Below are positions 1 to 7,066 of a stretch of 8,798 bases of DNA, piece by piece. The translations under genes and the position numbers were made by a program. A model generated the notes under the pieces. The model was not told where the DNA came from. It saw nothing but the letters and a program-made list of their open reading frames with translations, and made no database searches. Positions within the stretch are counted from its first letter, which is position 1. Every line of letters begins with the position of its first letter. The DNA comes from an uncultured Acidobacteriota bacterium (lineage in GTDB: Bacteria; Acidobacteriota; Terriglobia; UBA7540). The stretch covers positions 1 through 8,798 of the forward strand of contig CALCEB010000106.1 of assembly GCA_937900045.1 (NCBI GenBank). Direction: 5' to 3'.

Positions 1-172
1 AATCCGCGACCGAGACGCCGTCCCGCCTCTGAGAATGCGCCGGATTCAGGTACAAGCGCCGCCCCGACGTTGGGACATCCTATGGAAAGACCGGCGCGAT
101 TTTTCCGATGTTAGCGCCGGGATACCTCTAAGGCGTGGTTCCTTTCGGCGCCGAATGTGAGCTTATTGGAAG
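1..172. other. Upstream region of the ASPIC/UnbV gene, with inverted repeat 91-120
   Basis: No gene is recognised here. One forward frame stays open from base 2 to a TGA at 158-160 and could be the tail of an upstream gene, but its arginine-rich 52-residue translation resembles nothing I know. A perfect 7-bp inverted repeat, CCGGCGC at 91-97 and GCGCCGG at 114-120, encloses 16 bases and ends 52 bases before the ATG at 173. It could be an operator or a leader hairpin; the sequence does not say which. No convincing -35/-10 pair was found. Confidence 0.4.
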
Positions 173-1990
173 ATGGGTTCGATTTCAAGGAGGTCCTTAC
201 TTCGTGATTGCGGGTGCGCCTCGCTTGCCTTCGGAGTGGATTCTCTCCTCACCGGAGTGATTCGCAGCGAGCCTTTCTCTGTTAGCAGCACCGACCCATT
301 TAAGAAACCTGTCGATCCGGCTTCACCATTCCCCGCCCGTTTAGTGGAAGTGGGGGCGAATTCAGGATTGAAGGCAGTTTGTATATGCGGAGCGGAGTAC
401 GACAAGCGATGGATTATTGAGACCACCGGTTGCGGGATTGCGTGGATTGACTATGACAATGATGGATGGCCGGACATTTTTATGGTCAACGCAACGACCT
501 TACAAAGCTTTCCGAAAGACAAACGGCCAACTAACCATCTTTATCACAACAATCGCGACGGGACATTCACCGATATCGCTTTGAAGGCAGGATTATGGCA
601 AACGGGATGGGGTCAGGGAGTATGCGTGGGAGATTACGACAACGATGGATTCGACGACCTATTCGTCACATACTGGGGCCAGAACATTCTATATCACAAC
701 AATGGGAACGGGACATTTACGGATGTTACCCAGAGAGCGGGGTTGATCCAGAAGGAAGATCAGCGTCCGAGATGGAATACGGGATGCTCTTTCGTCGATT
801 ACGACAAAGATGGGTTTCTCGACCTTTTTGTAGCAAATTACATCGATCTGGATTTGGCGCGAACCCCTGCGGCTGGAGCCGGCACATTTTGCCAATACCA
901 AGGAATCCCGGTCCTGTGCGGTCCACGAGGCCTTCCCTTTGCAACAAACCTGCTTTATCGCAACAACGGTGACGGAACCTTCACGGACGTCTCCAAGAAG
1001 GCAGGAATCAGCATCCCCACCGGGCACTACAGCTTCACCCCTTTGACCGGAGATTTTGACAATGATGGGTGGCCTGATATCTACGTTTCTTGTGATTCGA
1101 CTCCCAGCTTGTTGTACCGTAACAACCACGACGGCACATTCAAGGAAGTCGCTGTAGCAGCAGGCTGTGCGTATAACGATGACGGATTGGTCCAGTCGGG
1201 TATGGGTGTTTCAGCAGGAGACTGCGATTGCGATGGCTGGCTGGACATTTTCAAGACGAATTTTTCCGATGATACGTCGACGCTCTATCACAATAACCGA
1301 GACAACACGTTTTCCGATGCGACCTTAAAAGCGGGAATGGGGATCAACTCCCGTTACTTGGGATGGGGATGCGGTTTCGTGGATCTCGATAATGACGGCT
1401 GGCTGGATATCTTTTTGGCAAATGGACACATCTATCCGGGCCTCGAGAAAGCCGGCCTGGATACACCTTTCAAAGAACCTAAAATCGTCTATCGAAATCT
1501 GCGAAACGGCCGCTTTGAGGATATCTCAAGCCGTGCAGGCCCTGGTGTTTCTCTTCTTCGATCATCTCGTGGCGTGGCGTTCGGAGATTACGACAACGAT
1601 GGAGACGTTGATATTGTCATTAACAACATGAATGATCTCCCAACGCTTCTGCGAAATGATGGCGGCAACAAGAACCGATGGTTAAAGGTCAAAACGATAG
1701 GAACCCGGTCCAATCGCTCAGGAATTGGAGCCCGAGTCCGTGTGGTGGCTGGTCAGCATGTCCAAATCGATGAAGTTCGAAGCGGAGGCAGCTACATCTC
1801 ACAAAACGACTTGCGGCTTCATTTTGGAATGGGCGCTATCGAACAAGCGGATGCCGTTGAAATACGCTGGCCAAGCGGCCAAATTGATACCATCAGAAAG
1901 GTCGAAACTAACCAACTAATCCTTGTTAAAGAAGGAAGCGGTATCATAAAGTCCGTACGATTCCCTTCCGCTTCCGGGTCCCGTGCGTGA
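173..1990 (+). CDS. Exported FG-GAP/VCBS repeat protein with C-terminal ASPIC/UnbV domain (CRTAC1-like)
   Basis: This 605-residue protein has the layout of bacterial CRTAC1-like proteins. The N-terminus carries a twin-arginine-like SRRSLL (residues 5-10) before a weakly hydrophobic stretch, suggesting Tat export. Seven calcium-loop motifs of the DxDxDGxxD type, typical of FG-GAP/VCBS blades, lie near residues 93, 154, 209, 294, 350, 404 and 472. Most are paired with LYxNNxDGTFxD strands, as expected for a beta-propeller. The fifth loop (DCDCDGWLD) has Cys in place of the usual Tyr and Asn. Residues about 515-585 form the ASPIC/UnbV domain (SGIGARV, then RSGGSYISQND, LHFGMG, VEIRWPSG). The family is extracellular or periplasmic with an unclear role; substrate and partner are unknown. 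ATG 173 follows an in-frame TGA at 158-160. A GGAAG directly abuts the ATG, which is unusually close for a ribosome-binding site, but no later start would keep the signal sequence. Confidence 0.93.
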   Translation: MGSISRRSLLRDCGCASLAFGVDSLLTGVIRSEPFSVSSTDPFKKPVDPASPFPARLVEVGANSGLKAVCICGAEYDKRWIIETTGCGIAWIDYDNDGWPDIFMVNATTLQSFPKDKRPTNHLYHNNRDGTFTDIALKAGLWQTGWGQGVCVGDYDNDGFDDLFVTYWGQNILYHNNGNGTFTDVTQRAGLIQKEDQRPRWNTGCSFVDYDKDGFLDLFVANYIDLDLARTPAAGAGTFCQYQGIPVLCGPRGLPFATNLLYRNNGDGTFTDVSKKAGISIPTGHYSFTPLTGDFDNDGWPDIYVSCDSTPSLLYRNNHDGTFKEVAVAAGCAYNDDGLVQSGMGVSAGDCDCDGWLDIFKTNFSDDTSTLYHNNRDNTFSDATLKAGMGINSRYLGWGCGFVDLDNDGWLDIFLANGHIYPGLEKAGLDTPFKEPKIVYRNLRNGRFEDISSRAGPGVSLLRSSRGVAFGDYDNDGDVDIVINNMNDLPTLLRNDGGNKNRWLKVKTIGTRSNRSGIGARVRVVAGQHVQIDEVRSGGSYISQNDLRLHFGMGAIEQADAVEIRWPSGQIDTIRKVETNQLILVKEGSGIIKSVRFPSASGSRA

Positions 1991-2202
1991 ATTTGGCTCC
2001 GCGCAGTATTGTAACGTGTATTGTTTACACGCGCCGTAGAGGCGACCATCAGGAGCTTCGCCCCCAATCGGCTTCGAATTCGCCACTCTGACGGCAACGG
2101 TGCAACGTATTTTTCCGTGTCAATTATTTGTCCCCATCAGCGACAATTACATTCTGCCGTCATTACTTGAATTCCGGGTTTTTCTCATCAGTCCTAGCGG
2201 AA
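1991..2202. other. Convergent intergenic region with small hairpin 2015-2031
   Basis: These 212 bases separate the stop codons of two convergent genes. An inverted repeat, CGTGTA at 2015-2020 and TACACG at 2026-2031, can form a 6-bp stem with a 5-nt loop 25 bases after the plus-strand stop. It lacks a following T-run, so it is at best a weak terminator. A second dyad, AATTCC at 2170-2175 and GGAATT at 2199-2204, overlaps the stop codon of the minus-strand gene but has a 23-nt loop. No other gene is visible. Confidence 0.35.
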
Positions 2203-5130
2203 TTACAACTGGTTTTTTAAGTTTGGGTCAAGCGTCTGCGCCTTATGGAAGGACATCCGCGCAGCCTCAAGCTTTCCCACCCGTTGCTGCGCCAAAGCCA
2301 AGTGGTAGTAAGCTAGCGCAAAATCGGGTTTTAATTGTATCGCCGTCTGAAACTCTTTGGTTGCTTCCTCAAAATTGCCCTTTTTGGCATAGGCGATGCC
2401 AAGACTGTCATGGCACGCGGCGTTATCACCGTCTAATTTCAATGCCTTTTGAAATTCATCGATGGCTCCATCCAGATCGCCTCCCTGTGCGCGGGCCAGT
2501 CCAAGGTCATAGCGGGCGTCGAAGTAGTTCGGTCTCAACTGAAGGGCTCGCGACAACTCACCAATGGCCCCGTTCAGATCTCCCTGGGAAATTAACGCTG
2601 CACCCAAAAACTGGTGGGCTTCGGGCAGATCAGGGTCCAGCTTCACTGCTGCCCGAAAGTCAGTGACGGCCCCGGTGATATCATGCTGGCTAACTTTTAG
2701 CGCTCCGTGTTCTAATTCGGTCGAAGCCACATCCTTAGAGTGCAAAGTCTTCTGAATGTTTTGAAAGCTCTCAAGTTCTTTGTTGGATTGTGCTGATTTA
2801 CTCTCTCTCCGCAGGGCTATCGCAAGTTGGTAATGGGCTTCGGCCGAGCGGGGATCTAATTTCACCGCCTGTTCCAATTGCCGGGCAGCTTCAGGGACGT
2901 CACCTTTTCTTAGCAAGGCTCCTCCCAGCAAGCATCTTGCTTCAGCCGAGTTTGGCCAGTGTTGGACAGCCTCATTGTAAGTTTCCAAGGCCTCGTTAAG
3001 CTTACCCAGATGTTCGAAAGTACGACCAAGGGCGGTGCGAGCTGCCAAAAAGTCAGGATTAAGTCTTACAACAGTGCGCAATTGATCGAGCTCGTTCTTA
3101 AAATCACTCTTGTCCTTATATGCCAGAGCGAGGTTATAGTGGGCCTCAGCATCGTCGGGACGAAGTTGGATAGCTTTCTGAAGCGTGGCGATTGCCTCGT
3201 CCAGATTCTCAGTTTGAATCAACATGAAGCCCAGTTGATTGAGGGCCTCAGGATAATTCGCTCTGGACCTGAGAGCGGCACGAAATTCCGTGACGGCAGC
3301 GGCATAATTCTTCTCCTCGGCAAGAGCCTTACCCAGGTGATAGTGGGCATCAGCATCATCTGGAGCAAGTTTCAAATCGTGCCGGAACTCGTCTATAGCA
3401 GCTTCCCGATTACCTTCCTGGGCATAAGCAACACCCAGCAAGTCATGAGCGCGCACGTAATCGTCCTTTTCTGCAACCGCTTTGCGAAATTCGGCAATGG
3501 CTCCGTCTATGTCTTTCCTGCGGCTCAGTGCAATGCCCAAGTTGAGGTGCGCCAAAGGATAGGTTGGCTCAAGTTCCAACGCTTGATGCAGCGCAATCAA
3601 GGCTCCTTCGGTGTCGCCCTCAAGTTCGAGCGATTGACCGAGGAAATTGTATGCTTTGGCTGAGGAAGGCCTTAACTCGATTGCATGGCGGAAGTTGGTG
3701 ATGGCTTTATTGGGAATGCCTTGGTCAAGCCAGGCCAACCCCTCATTGTAATAAGCGTCGAAATAATGGGGATCTATTTTGAGAGCTTGATTAAATTGTG
3801 AGATTGCGGAATCAAACTCTCCTTTTTTCATCAGTGCTGTTCCCAACAACCAGTGTACGTCTGGCCATTCGGGTTCAAGGTTAGCTATTCCGTTGATATC
3901 GGCAATGGCCCTTTCTAATTGTCCTTGATGCACCTCAATTTCTGCCTGACTAATTTCAATGCTGGCGTGTATATCGCGCTGTTTCCGCTCTCGGAGCTCG
4001 GCCGCTTTATCCAACTGGAGCTTCGCATCCTTGTTCTTCCCAATTTTCTCTAGCGCCTCTCCTAGATGGTAATGCGCCTCCTCCAATTCCGGGTCCAGGT
4101 TCACTGCATCCTGCAGTTGGGGTATAGCCTTAGCGACGTTCCCTTCTTCCAGGAGGGACTTCCCCAAAAAGTAGTGCGCCACCGGATCATTTGGAAATAG
4201 TTTCAAAGTCTGCTGGGAAAGCGCAACCACCTCGTCGGTATTTGCAAGTTCCTCCATGCAGCGGGTCAGAATGTCCCTGGCAAGCCGGAACTTTGGATCA
4301 AGCTTAAGAACCTTTTCTAGCTGATCAACTTCGCGTTGCACTCCGTACTTGCGCCGGTACGCAAGGGCCAGATTGAATTGAGCTTCGAGGAACGTTGGCT
4401 GAAGGCCTATCGCCTTTCGGTACTCGCGTATCGCTTCATCGACATTCCTCTCGACAAGGGCCAGTCCAAGGCTATCGTGAGCCTCCGGACTGTCCGGTTC
4501 GTATCGAACCGCGTCTTGAAGTTGGATAATAGATTCTTTTTCGTTACCGATTTGAGCCAAAACCAGGCCCAAGTTTCGATGCGCCTCCGCAAAGGCGGGT
4601 TCTTGGCTGATGGCTACCTGAAACTCGTGGATGACTTCTTGCGCGTCCCGTCCCTTCTTACCCAACAGCAGACCTAGCGCATTGTGGGCCTCTGGAAAAT
4701 TTGGCTTCTCGGCGATAGCTTCACGAAGTTCGCTGATGGCTCCGTCCAAATTACCTTCGCGCCACCGCATTAATCCAAATGCATAGTGAGCCTGAGGAAA
4801 GTCGGGCCGAAGACTCAGCGCGGCTTCCATTTCTTTAGTCGCCGCCGCGGTTTTTCCCATGGCATTCAAGGCGACCGCTAACGCATAGTAAACGTCCGGA
4901 TCCTGCGGATGCATGCGGAGCCGATACCGCAGTTGCTGAAGGGTCTGATTTGAGTTTTCCTGAGGCGCGGATTTCGAATTAAAAACCGGGGGGGTAGACG
5001 TCTCTTCCTTGTTTGGTATCTGGCGGACTTGAGAAAAAAGAGGAACCCCATGCAGGATCCCTAGATTCGCCAAAGCTATCGCCATCCACGGCACCGCCTG
5101 ACGAATTGCAGCCCGACACCTCGCTTTCAT
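2203..5130 (-). CDS. Secreted or membrane-anchored giant tetratricopeptide repeat (TPR) protein
   Basis: This 975-residue protein has a basic N-terminus (MKARCRAAIR) followed by a hydrophobic segment (about 11-33), consistent with a signal peptide or membrane anchor. A low-complexity linker runs to about residue 60. From about 62 to 970 it is essentially continuous TPRs. I count about 26 units of roughly 34 residues, most starting with variants of PEAHYxLGxAL and ending with AIxLxPD. Units near the middle (after ELRERKQRD) and near residue 780 (the KELESFQNIQ stretch) are degenerate. TPR arrays form superhelical scaffolds for protein-protein contacts, and no catalytic domain is visible, so a scaffold role is likely but the partner is unknown. 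It converges on the ASPIC/UnbV gene, a class of protein often found near TPR proteins. ATG 5130 is supported by the signal sequence; a weak GGTGGAG lies 11 bases upstream. Confidence 0.93.
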   Translation of the reverse strand: MKARCRAAIRQAVPWMAIALANLGILHGVPLFSQVRQIPNKEETSTPPVFNSKSAPQENSNQTLQQLRYRLRMHPQDPDVYYALAVALNAMGKTAAATKEMEAALSLRPDFPQAHYAFGLMRWREGNLDGAISELREAIAEKPNFPEAHNALGLLLGKKGRDAQEVIHEFQVAISQEPAFAEAHRNLGLVLAQIGNEKESIIQLQDAVRYEPDSPEAHDSLGLALVERNVDEAIREYRKAIGLQPTFLEAQFNLALAYRRKYGVQREVDQLEKVLKLDPKFRLARDILTRCMEELANTDEVVALSQQTLKLFPNDPVAHYFLGKSLLEEGNVAKAIPQLQDAVNLDPELEEAHYHLGEALEKIGKNKDAKLQLDKAAELRERKQRDIHASIEISQAEIEVHQGQLERAIADINGIANLEPEWPDVHWLLGTALMKKGEFDSAISQFNQALKIDPHYFDAYYNEGLAWLDQGIPNKAITNFRHAIELRPSSAKAYNFLGQSLELEGDTEGALIALHQALELEPTYPLAHLNLGIALSRRKDIDGAIAEFRKAVAEKDDYVRAHDLLGVAYAQEGNREAAIDEFRHDLKLAPDDADAHYHLGKALAEEKNYAAAVTEFRAALRSRANYPEALNQLGFMLIQTENLDEAIATLQKAIQLRPDDAEAHYNLALAYKDKSDFKNELDQLRTVVRLNPDFLAARTALGRTFEHLGKLNEALETYNEAVQHWPNSAEARCLLGGALLRKGDVPEAARQLEQAVKLDPRSAEAHYQLAIALRRESKSAQSNKELESFQNIQKTLHSKDVASTELEHGALKVSQHDITGAVTDFRAAVKLDPDLPEAHQFLGAALISQGDLNGAIGELSRALQLRPNYFDARYDLGLARAQGGDLDGAIDEFQKALKLDGDNAACHDSLGIAYAKKGNFEEATKEFQTAIQLKPDFALAYYHLALAQQRVGKLEAARMSFHKAQTLDPNLKNQL

Positions 5131-5191
5131 TGTGCTAGTGGCTCCACCAGCGATTGTGGAACTCCCTCTCTTTTCCTATGAAAGAATAGGG

Positions 5192-5212
5192 TCGTGCGAT
5201 GCGATCGCACGA
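5192..5212. promoter_or_regulatory. Perfect 9-bp inverted repeat upstream of the TPR gene (possible operator)
   Basis: TCGTGCGAT (5192-5200) and its exact reverse complement ATCGCACGA (5204-5212) are separated by only three bases. The element sits 62-82 bases upstream of the TPR start codon. The size and short spacer suit a dimeric repressor operator; as RNA it would form a tight hairpin with a 3-nt loop and no T-run. It contains the self-complementary octamer GCGATCGC (5201-5208). Function is inferred from symmetry and position alone. Confidence 0.4.
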
Positions 5213-5491
5213 GTACAAGGGGAGGTCGTAGTGCCGTCGAGCAAAAAGCCCTGCCCCGACATTCGCGCGTCGATCCCGACAACGTTTGAACGGAGGAAAG
5301 ATCGCGCATAGGCTGCGGGGAAACGCTTCGAAATGACTTTCTGGCACATAATGGTCCGGGACTTCATTGTGAAGCGACAGGGAAATCCCACCCGTCAAAA
5401 CGGTCGATTTGCGATCAACAACCTGACAAAGCTACGGCCTTCCCCCCACCAGATGTCGCCTACCTTAATCCGTATAGTCCGCTGAATAGTT

Positions 5492-5507
5492 GGATAAACC
5501 ATTATCC
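5492..5507 (-). terminator. Small hairpin 3' of the GntR regulator gene (weak terminator candidate)
   Basis: GGATAA (5492-5497) and TTATCC (5502-5507) form a perfect 6-bp stem with a 4-nt loop. It starts 15 bases past the regulator's stop codon in the direction of transcription. The stem is A+T-rich and no T-run follows on the minus strand, so intrinsic termination is doubtful; the position is the main argument. Confidence 0.25.
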
Positions 5508-5522
5508 CGTAACAACATGCCG

Positions 5523-6266
5523 CTATTCCTGCTTAGTTGAAAAATTGTTTGCAAGGATGAGGCGCTTTCCCATCGCGTTCAAGTGATCGGTCATCGCCTT
5601 TCTCGCTCCTGTGGGCTTTCGGTCCCGAATCGCGTTAAGGATTTGCTGATGATGCTGAATCGCCTCCGATGCCACTCCCGGTCTTGAAAGGGATACAACA
5701 ATCCATTCGCTCATCAGGTTGCGGATAAGGGTCAGAAACTGGCTTAGGATCAGATTTCTTGCAGCACTCGCGATAGTGAAATGAAAGTCCATATCCGCTT
5801 GGAGATACTGTCCGGCGGCCTGACCCGGGTCCGTCTTTTTCATGCGATCGAGGTGAGATTCTAGAGATTGGATTTGGCTGGCATTTGCGCGGGACGCAGC
5901 CAGTCCCGCGAGCTCTACCTCGATCAGCATCCGTGCCTCTACTAGCGACTGGGGTTCAATACCTGCATGGAAGCCCATCGAAATGGGACGGACGAGAAAA
6001 TCAGACCTTTCCCGAACGAAAGTCCCCCTTCCTCTCTCAACCCTGACCAACCCGATCACCGACAAAGCCTTCAGAGCTTCGCGCACAGCTCCTCTTCCAA
6101 CCTTGAATTGCCTTGCGAGTTCCAACTCTGAAGGAAGCGGATCCCCGGATTTGTAATCACCCTGGGTCAGAAGTCGAATCATCCTCCTGGCAATGGCCTC
6201 GGGTAAGGTTTCACGACCTCCCAAAGGAGTCCCGAGTTGGGAAACATTTTCTCTAGCTGCTGGCAT
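5523..6266 (-). CDS. FadR-subfamily GntR transcriptional regulator (HTH plus FCD ligand-binding domain)
   Basis: This 247-residue protein has the normal length and architecture of FadR-type GntR regulators. Residues about 20-85 form the winged helix-turn-helix: LPEAIARRMI, then GDPLPSELELARQFKVGRGA, VREALKAL and the wing VRVERGRGTFV. Residues about 105-235 form the all-helical FCD domain. The likely metal-binding residues are in place: acidic residues in DMDFH (158-162), His162, His205/206 in HHQQIL and His228 in DHLNAM. Such proteins usually bind a carboxylic acid or sugar acid and derepress catabolic genes. No catabolic gene is adjacent, so the ligand is unknown; autoregulation is plausible. 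The ATG at 6266 has no clear Shine-Dalgarno sequence. The next in-frame Met (residue 29) would cut into the HTH, so the longer start is kept. Confidence 0.92.
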   Translation of the reverse strand: MPAARENVSQLGTPLGGRETLPEAIARRMIRLLTQGDYKSGDPLPSELELARQFKVGRGAVREALKALSVIGLVRVERGRGTFVRERSDFLVRPISMGFHAGIEPQSLVEARMLIEVELAGLAASRANASQIQSLESHLDRMKKTDPGQAAGQYLQADMDFHFTIASAARNLILSQFLTLIRNLMSEWIVVSLSRPGVASEAIQHHQQILNAIRDRKPTGARKAMTDHLNAMGKRLILANNFSTKQE

Positions 6267-6281
6267 ATTTCAGATGAGCAC

Positions 6282-6311
6282 ATTATACTCCACACCCCCG
6301 GTTAATATCTA
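6282..6311 (-). promoter_or_regulatory. Candidate promoter of the GntR regulator
   Basis: A perfect TATAAT reads on the minus strand at 6287-6282, 16 bases before the regulator's ATG. A 4-of-6 -35 hexamer (TAGATA, 6311-6306) lies 18 bases upstream. Transcription would begin near 6275, leaving a leader of only about nine bases, which agrees with the absence of a Shine-Dalgarno sequence. The mobile-element debris begins shortly upstream of this promoter. Confidence 0.5.
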
Positions 6312-6443
6312 TTGAATGTATCCCCCTAAGCGTGCCATACAGGAGTCGTGGATTTATCCTTTTCTTGTTGTCTGCGTCCGCACATGGGATATTCACACAA
6401 GGACATGCTCAACTCCGCCGTCGGCGTCTGTTCGAGGAAGCAT

Positions 6444-6640
6444 CACGCTTTGAGCAGGGAAAACGCGGAGGTGACCCGCCAACAAGTCCGGCGCAAAGTA
6501 GACCAACTTTTGCGCGTCGTCTTCAATGTTCGTCGCAGGAAGGGCCGGCTCGATCTGGAAGCGGTGGAGATGGTGGTGAGCTTGGGTCTGCGCCAGGCAG
6601 GTGCTGCCGCCAGGTCAGAACTGCTGAAATTGTCAGCGAT
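6444..6640 (+). pseudogene. Remnant of a transposase N-terminus, ISKra4-like
   Basis: In the forward frame running from 6348 to a stop at 6726-6728, codons 6543-6632 read GRLDLEAVEMVVSLGLRQAG followed by AAARSELLKL. From memory this resembles the LDLEAVE...LHQAGAAALTQLL segment near the N-terminus of ISKra4-family transposases. The preceding part (RENAEVTRQQVRRKVDQLLR) is charged and helical, consistent with the same N-terminal region. After about 6640 the resemblance stops. The cysteine motif and DDE domain expected next are missing, and a different mobile-element remnant follows within about 80 bases. The only candidate starts are GTG codons with poorly spaced Shine-Dalgarno sequences, so this is most likely a non-functional fragment. 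The family call rests on a short match. Confidence 0.4.
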
Positions 6641-6858
6641 TTTCCGCTCATCTGCCGACCCTCAAACTGCACGACCCACGACGTTCCTCCCCAGGAGGGC
6701 GACCGTCGATCGATCGCAACGGATGTGAAGGTACAGCAAGAACTGCTAAGACACGCAGACATTTCAACGACTCTCAACGTTTATACGCAGGCCGTCTCGA
6801 TGCAAAAAAGAGAGGCGGCGAGTAAGATCACAAAACTCCTGCTGCATCCAAACGGAAA

Positions 6859-6878
6859 CGGGGCTGTTTCCAGCCCCG
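6859..6878 (+). other. Stable hairpin in the integrase 3' end
   Basis: CGGGGCTG (6859-6866) and CAGCCCCG (6871-6878) form a perfect 8-bp G+C-rich stem with a TTTC loop. It lies within the last codons of the integrase remnant. No T-run follows, so it is not a standard intrinsic terminator. It directly precedes the first TTGTACC pair and could be part of the element's attachment region. Confidence 0.4.
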
Positions 6879-6880
6879 CC

Positions 6881-6898
6881 GTTGTACCAACTTGTACC
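6881..6898 (+). repeat. Paired TTGTACC repeat, left copy (possible integrase arm-type site)
   Basis: TTGTACC occurs at 6882-6888 and 6892-6898, one helical turn apart, in the arrangement GTTGTACC-AA-CTTGTACC. The same unit recurs at 7067-7085 on the other side of the tRNA fragment. Short direct repeats flanking a tRNA-derived core beside an integrase gene are typical of integrase arm-binding sites. The role is inferred; the repeats are directly visible. Confidence 0.5.
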
Positions 6899-6938
6899 TA
6901 AAGGTTCGTGCTTATGACCCCTAACTTTATGATTCCAT

Positions 6939-6984
6939 TGGTTGCGGGGGCTGGATTTGAACCAGCGACCTTTGGGTTATGAGC
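6939..6984 (-). tRNA. 3' fragment of initiator tRNA-fMet(CAT), probable att core; not a functional tRNA
   Basis: Read on the minus strand, this 46-nt stretch is the 3' part of a tRNA from position G31 to the encoded CCA. It shows the anticodon loop CTCATAA with anticodon CAT at 6981-6979, the 3' anticodon stem CCCAA, the variable loop AGGTC, a perfect T-arm (GCTGG, TTCAAAT, CCAGC), the 3' acceptor strand CCCCGCA, discriminator A and CCA. The CCC after the loop, the AGGTC variable loop and the CCCCGCAACCA end match bacterial initiator tRNAs such as the E. coli one. The 5' half is absent: upstream sequence (6985 onward) cannot form the D-arm or acceptor 5' strand. Such 3' fragments are the usual footprint of integrases that insert in tRNA genes, and an integrase tail lies 37 bases away. 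The intact tRNA gene is not in the window. Confidence 0.8.
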
Positions 6985-7066
6985 GTAAACGAAGAAGGTT
7001 AACTCGTTGATGTTGCGGCACGGTTGGCACCCGTAAGTTACTGAAAATCACGTTCGGAACACTGAA

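Larger units (their letters stand above)
5131..5522. other. Intergenic region upstream of the TPR gene
   Basis: These 392 bases lie between two minus-strand genes. Short minus-strand frames exist, but none shows a recognisable domain, ribosome-binding site or plausible protein composition, so I call no gene. The region holds a strong inverted repeat at 5192-5212 and a smaller hairpin at 5492-5507, both listed separately. Its length suggests that the TPR gene has its own promoter rather than sharing the regulator's transcript. The best -35/-10 guess for the TPR gene (TTCATA and CACAAT, 18-bp spacer, minus strand, about 5150-5180) is weak. Confidence 0.4.
6712..6901 (+). pseudogene. C-terminal fragment of a tyrosine recombinase (phage-type integrase)
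   Basis: From about 6712 to the TAA ending at 6901 the forward frame encodes the last ~60 residues of a site-specific integrase. The diagnostic piece is VQQELLRHADISTTLNVYTQ, which holds the box-II LLRHA histidine and the nucleophilic tyrosine of the VYTQ motif. It is followed by the usual basic tail (AVSMQKREAASKITKLLL). The upstream catalytic Arg, Lys and HxLR motifs of the domain and the whole core-binding domain are absent. The same frame stays open back to about 6332 but translates to arginine- and serine-rich sequence with no integrase features. The gene is therefore 5'-truncated, probably through the rearrangement that placed the ISKra4-like remnant next to it. Its 3' end lies 37 bases from a tRNA fragment, as expected for an integrase beside its attachment site. 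Confidence 0.8.

Noticed and set aside
2..160. Open frame at the left edge as the tail of an upstream gene
   Set aside because: Only 52 residues, Arg/Pro-rich and unrecognised, so a chance open frame is equally likely. It is noted in the upstream-region entry instead.
2100..2666. Plus-strand open frame overlapping the end of the TPR gene
   Set aside because: Most of it is antisense to TPR codons, and the non-overlapping start shows no recognisable protein features.
2959..3663. Plus-strand open frame of 234 codons inside the TPR gene
   Set aside because: Antisense to well-conserved TPR units, with no domain, ribosome-binding site or plausible composition. Repetitive coding DNA readily yields such frames.
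2203..5130. The repeated pattern in the TPR gene as a DNA repeat or CRISPR-like array
   Set aside because: The ~102-bp periodicity reflects degenerate 34-residue protein repeats. The units differ at the DNA level and there are no identical repeats with unique spacers.
5127..5398. Minus-strand open frames upstream of the TPR gene
   Set aside because: The overlapping frames in this region give Arg/His/Ser-rich translations without any family resemblance, and none has a good ribosome-binding site.
6939..7060. Complete, possibly intron-containing, tRNA gene on the minus strand
   Set aside because: The sequence upstream of G31 has no D-arm and no 5' acceptor strand able to pair with CCCCGCA within the plausible distance, so only the 3' fragment is present.
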